Below are positions 61,344 through 64,000 of a stretch of 64,000 nucleotides of DNA, piece by piece. Under the pieces are notes generated by a model that saw nothing but the letters and a program-made list of their open reading frames with translations, was not told the origin of the DNA and did not search any database. Location of the stretch: assembly GCF_039524015.1 (NCBI RefSeq), contig NZ_BAAAGF010000001.1, forward strand, positions 124,001-188,000. The letters run 5' to 3'. Origin of the DNA: Gaetbulibacter_B jejuensis (GTDB lineage: Bacteria; Bacteroidota; Bacteroidia; Flavobacteriales; Flavobacteriaceae). Made by a program: the position numbers and the translations under genes. Within the stretch, counting starts at the first letter, position 1, and every line of letters starts with the position of its first letter.

Positions 61344-64000
61344 TTGAGTAAATCCATCCTCTCGCAAACCTATGCACAGACTTTGCAAACGCAAAATCTG
61401 CAGACTGCTATTGCCCAATCCCAAAGTAAAACACACCTTAAAGGACTTATTGGTTCCTCTTTATCTTTTGTAATTACAGAAGTTTTTAAACAAGCAGACA
61501 AACCCTTTTTACTGGTTTTTAATGATAAGGAAGAAGCTGCCTTTTACCTTAACGATTTAGAATTGATGCTCAATGATAAAGACGTTTTGTTTTATCCAGG
61601 TAGCTATAGAAGACCTTATCAAATTGAAGAAACCGATAATGCTAACGTGCTTTTACGTGCAGAGGTTTTAAACCGCATTAACTCGCAAAAAAAGCCTGCA
61701 GTTATTGTGACCTATCCTGATGCTTTATTTGAAAAAGTAGTTACCCGAAGAGAGCTAGAAAAAAACACCTTAAAAATTAAGGTTAATGATAACTTATCTA
61801 TCGATTTTGTAAACGAAGTTCTTTTTGAATATAAATTTAAACGTGTTGATTTTGTAACCGAACCTGGAGAATTTTCGGTACGTGGTGGAATTGTAGATGT
61901 GTTTTCATTTTCGCACGACGAGCCTTATCGTATTGAGTTTTTTGGTGATGAAGTAGACAGCATTAGAACCTTTGATGTAGAAACTCAACTCTCAACCGAA
62001 CAGGTTAAAAAAATCAACATTATACCCAATGTTGCCAATAAATTTTTAGAAGAAACTAGACAAAGTTTTTTTAAATACATTGCTCAAAAAACAGTAGTGT
62101 TTGCTAAAAACACTAACCTTCTGTTTTCAAGAATTGATGACTTTTTTAGTAAAGCCGAAGACGCTTTCCAAAACCTTTCAAAAGACATTAAACATGCTGA
62201 ACCTGAAGAGCTGTTTTGCAATTCGGCATTGCTTAAAAAACAATTATTAGAGTTTACTTTAGTAGAATTTGGCTCAGAAGCTTTCTTTAGTAATGCGTCT
62301 GAAAGTAACAGTGCTATTACGTTTAACACGTCACCTCAGCCATCATTCAATAAGCAATTTAATCTGTTAATTGATGATTTAAACTCAAATCATAATAAAG
62401 GTTACACCAACTATATTGCTTGTGTAAGTGAGCAACAAGCCAAACGTTTTCATGATATTTTTGAAGATGCTAGTGCTGAGCGCAGTCGAAGTATAGAACA
62501 AGAAGTACACTATCAAACCATTGTGTTGTCTTTATTTCAAGGTTTTGTTGACCATGATGCTAAAATAACCTGTTATACAGACCATCAAATTTTTGAACGC
62601 TATCATAAGTTTCATCTTAAAAATGGTTATGCTAAAAAGCAAGCTATTACCTTAAAAGAACTTACCAATTTAGACATTGGCGACTATGTAACCCATATTG
62701 ATCATGGTATTGGGAAATTTGGAGGATTACAAAAAATTGATGTTGAAGGAAAAAAACAAGAAGCCATAAAGCTTATTTATGGCGAACGTGATGTGTTGTA
62801 TTTAAGCATTCATTCGCTACATAAAATTACCAAGTTTAATGGTAAAGACGGGAAACCTCCAAAAGTATACAAACTAGGAAGCAAAGCATGGAAAACCCTT
62901 AAACAAAAGACCAAGTCTAAAGTCAAAGAAATTGCTTTTAACCTTATAAACCTGTACGCTAAGCGAAAGCTAGAAAAAGGCTATCAATACAATCCTGATA
63001 GCTATATGCAACACGAGCTAGAAGCATCGTTTATTTATGAAGATACACCAGACCAAAGTACTGCAACTGCTGATATAAAAGCAGATATGGAAAGCGAGCG
63101 TCCTATGGACAGATTAGTTTGTGGTGATGTAGGTTTTGGTAAAACCGAAGTTGCCATAAGAGCTGCTTTTAAAGCTGTAGACAACGGTAAGCAAGTAGCG
63201 GTTTTAGTGCCTACAACTATTTTGGCTTATCAGCATTATAGAACGTTTAAAGAGCGTTTAAAAGATTTTCCTGTAACTGTTGATTACCTCAACCGTTTTA
63301 GAACTGCAAAGGAAAAACGTGAAACCTTAGAAAACCTATCAAAAGGAGGTGTAGATATCATTATTGGCACACATCAATTGGTTAATAAAAATGTAAGCTT
63401 TAAGGATTTAGGATTGCTTATTGTTGATGAAGAACAAAAATTTGGTGTTGCAGTAAAAGAAAAATTAAAAACCATTAAAGATAATGTTGATGTGCTCACA
63501 CTCACAGCAACACCTATACCTAGAACGCTTCAGTTTAGTTTAATGGCTGCAAGGGATTTATCGGTTATTACAACTCCTCCACCAAACAGATATCCTATTG
63601 AAAGTCACGTAATCAGGTTTAACGAAGAAACCATAAGAGATGCTGTAACTTATGAAATACAACGTGGTGGTCAAATTTTCTTCATTCATAATCGTATTGA
63701 AAATATTAAAGAAGTGGCTGGTATGATTCAGCGTTTAGTACCTGATGCTAAAATTGGTATTGGTCATGGACAAATGGATGGTAAAAAACTAGAGCAACTT
63801 ATGTTAGGGTTTATGAATGGCGATTTTGATGTTCTTGTAAGTACAACCATTGTTGAAAGTGGATTAGATGTACCAAACGCCAACACCATTTTTATAAACA
63901 ATGCCAATAACTTTGGGTTGAGTGATTTACACCAAATGCGTGGTCGTGTAGGACGAAGCAACAAAAAAGCATTTTGCTATTTTGTTACTCCAGAATATTC
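61344..64000 (+). CDS. mfd: Transcription-repair coupling factor Mfd (3' end beyond the window)
   Basis: 885 complete codons are visible from a TTG start at 61344 (LSKSILSQTYAQ, initiator Met). UvrB-homology region (LKGLIGSSLSFVITEVF), then GEFSVRGGIVDVFSF, the RNA polymerase interaction domain NLDIGDYVTHIDHGIGKFGG, and the translocase with Walker A GDVGFGKTEVAIRAA, DEEQKFGV (Walker B) and ATPIPRTLQFSL. It removes stalled RNA polymerase at lesions and recruits UvrA. The C-terminal part is off the window, with Q/R helicase motifs VSTTIVESGLDV and QMRGRVGRS still seen. Confidence 0.97.
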   Translation, partial: MSKSILSQTYAQTLQTQNLQTAIAQSQSKTHLKGLIGSSLSFVITEVFKQADKPFLLVFNDKEEAAFYLNDLELMLNDKDVLFYPGSYRRPYQIEETDNANVLLRAEVLNRINSQKKPAVIVTYPDALFEKVVTRRELEKNTLKIKVNDNLSIDFVNEVLFEYKFKRVDFVTEPGEFSVRGGIVDVFSFSHDEPYRIEFFGDEVDSIRTFDVETQLSTEQVKKINIIPNVANKFLEETRQSFFKYIAQKTVVFAKNTNLLFSRIDDFFSKAEDAFQNLSKDIKHAEPEELFCNSALLKKQLLEFTLVEFGSEAFFSNASESNSAITFNTSPQPSFNKQFNLLIDDLNSNHNKGYTNYIACVSEQQAKRFHDIFEDASAERSRSIEQEVHYQTIVLSLFQGFVDHDAKITCYTDHQIFERYHKFHLKNGYAKKQAITLKELTNLDIGDYVTHIDHGIGKFGGLQKIDVEGKKQEAIKLIYGERDVLYLSIHSLHKITKFNGKDGKPPKVYKLGSKAWKTLKQKTKSKVKEIAFNLINLYAKRKLEKGYQYNPDSYMQHELEASFIYEDTPDQSTATADIKADMESERPMDRLVCGDVGFGKTEVAIRAAFKAVDNGKQVAVLVPTTILAYQHYRTFKERLKDFPVTVDYLNRFRTAKEKRETLENLSKGGVDIIIGTHQLVNKNVSFKDLGLLIVDEEQKFGVAVKEKLKTIKDNVDVLTLTATPIPRTLQFSLMAARDLSVITTPPPNRYPIESHVIRFNEETIRDAVTYEIQRGGQIFFIHNRIENIKEVAGMIQRLVPDAKIGIGHGQMDGKKLEQLMLGFMNGDFDVLVSTTIVESGLDVPNANTIFINNANNFGLSDLHQMRGRVGRSNKKAFCYFVTPEY

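Overview
The window is a low-GC chromosome segment from a member of the Flavobacteriaceae (Bacteroidota). Signs of this are promoters with the Bacteroidota -7 element TAnnTTTG instead of E. coli-type boxes, starts without Shine-Dalgarno sequences, two secreted proteases ending in type IX secretion (T9SS) sorting domains, a SusC-like TonB receptor, and lineage-typical families (DUF4199, DUF4286, DUF6428, DUF3109, PlsC-GNAT fusion). No organism name can be fixed from the sequence alone.

Layout. 1-8.2 kb: the start of dGTPase (cut by the window edge), then a block that looks like a phosphate regulon: a surface lipoprotein, a TonB-dependent receptor, a MORN-repeat protein and a PiT phosphate transporter. 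Three promoters in this block carry 6-bp direct repeats with an exact 11-bp period, in the style of Pho boxes. 8.2-18 kb: a LytTR response regulator with its TPR histidine kinase, MarC, a small flavoprotein, an S41 protease, a dCMP-deaminase-like enzyme, HupE, and an SOS pair in the order umuC-umuD. 18-21 kb: a variant RtcB RNA ligase with a coupled membrane protein, opposite a WYL-domain regulator across a structured intergenic region.

21.14-31.18 kb is a 10-kb integrated element. A 15-bp direct repeat bounds it, one copy being the 3' end of tRNA-Leu(CAA). It carries a tyrosine integrase, an unknown gene, a type II restriction-modification unit (m5C methyltransferase plus two genes with nuclease-like motifs), a small DUF1737-like gene, an unknown gene, an array of eight 9-bp iterons next to an SF3 helicase replication protein, an excisionase-like HTH protein, and at the tRNA end a three-gene cassette read here as toxin-antitoxin-chaperone (TAC) with a SecB-like chaperone. 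No relaxase, conjugation or capsid genes are visible, so it resembles a replicating satellite or integrative plasmid, with two systems that could protect it or its host.

31.3-64 kb is mostly housekeeping: prs, rplY, pth, two T9SS metalloproteases with closely similar C-termini, ribF, an HTTM membrane protein, serS, a candidate small transcript with its own terminator, a TPR protein, rsmA, mgtE, a hydroxyacid dehydrogenase, a membrane-anchored LuxR-type regulator, small accessory genes (VOC, DUF4199, DUF1801, TM2), an arsenic operon (arsR, DUF6428, arsC, acr3) with two matched operators and a long inverted repeat inside it, a PlsC-GNAT lipid acyltransferase (OlsF-like), aspartate kinase, fructose-bisphosphatase, a TerB-like protein and the start of mfd, which runs off the window.
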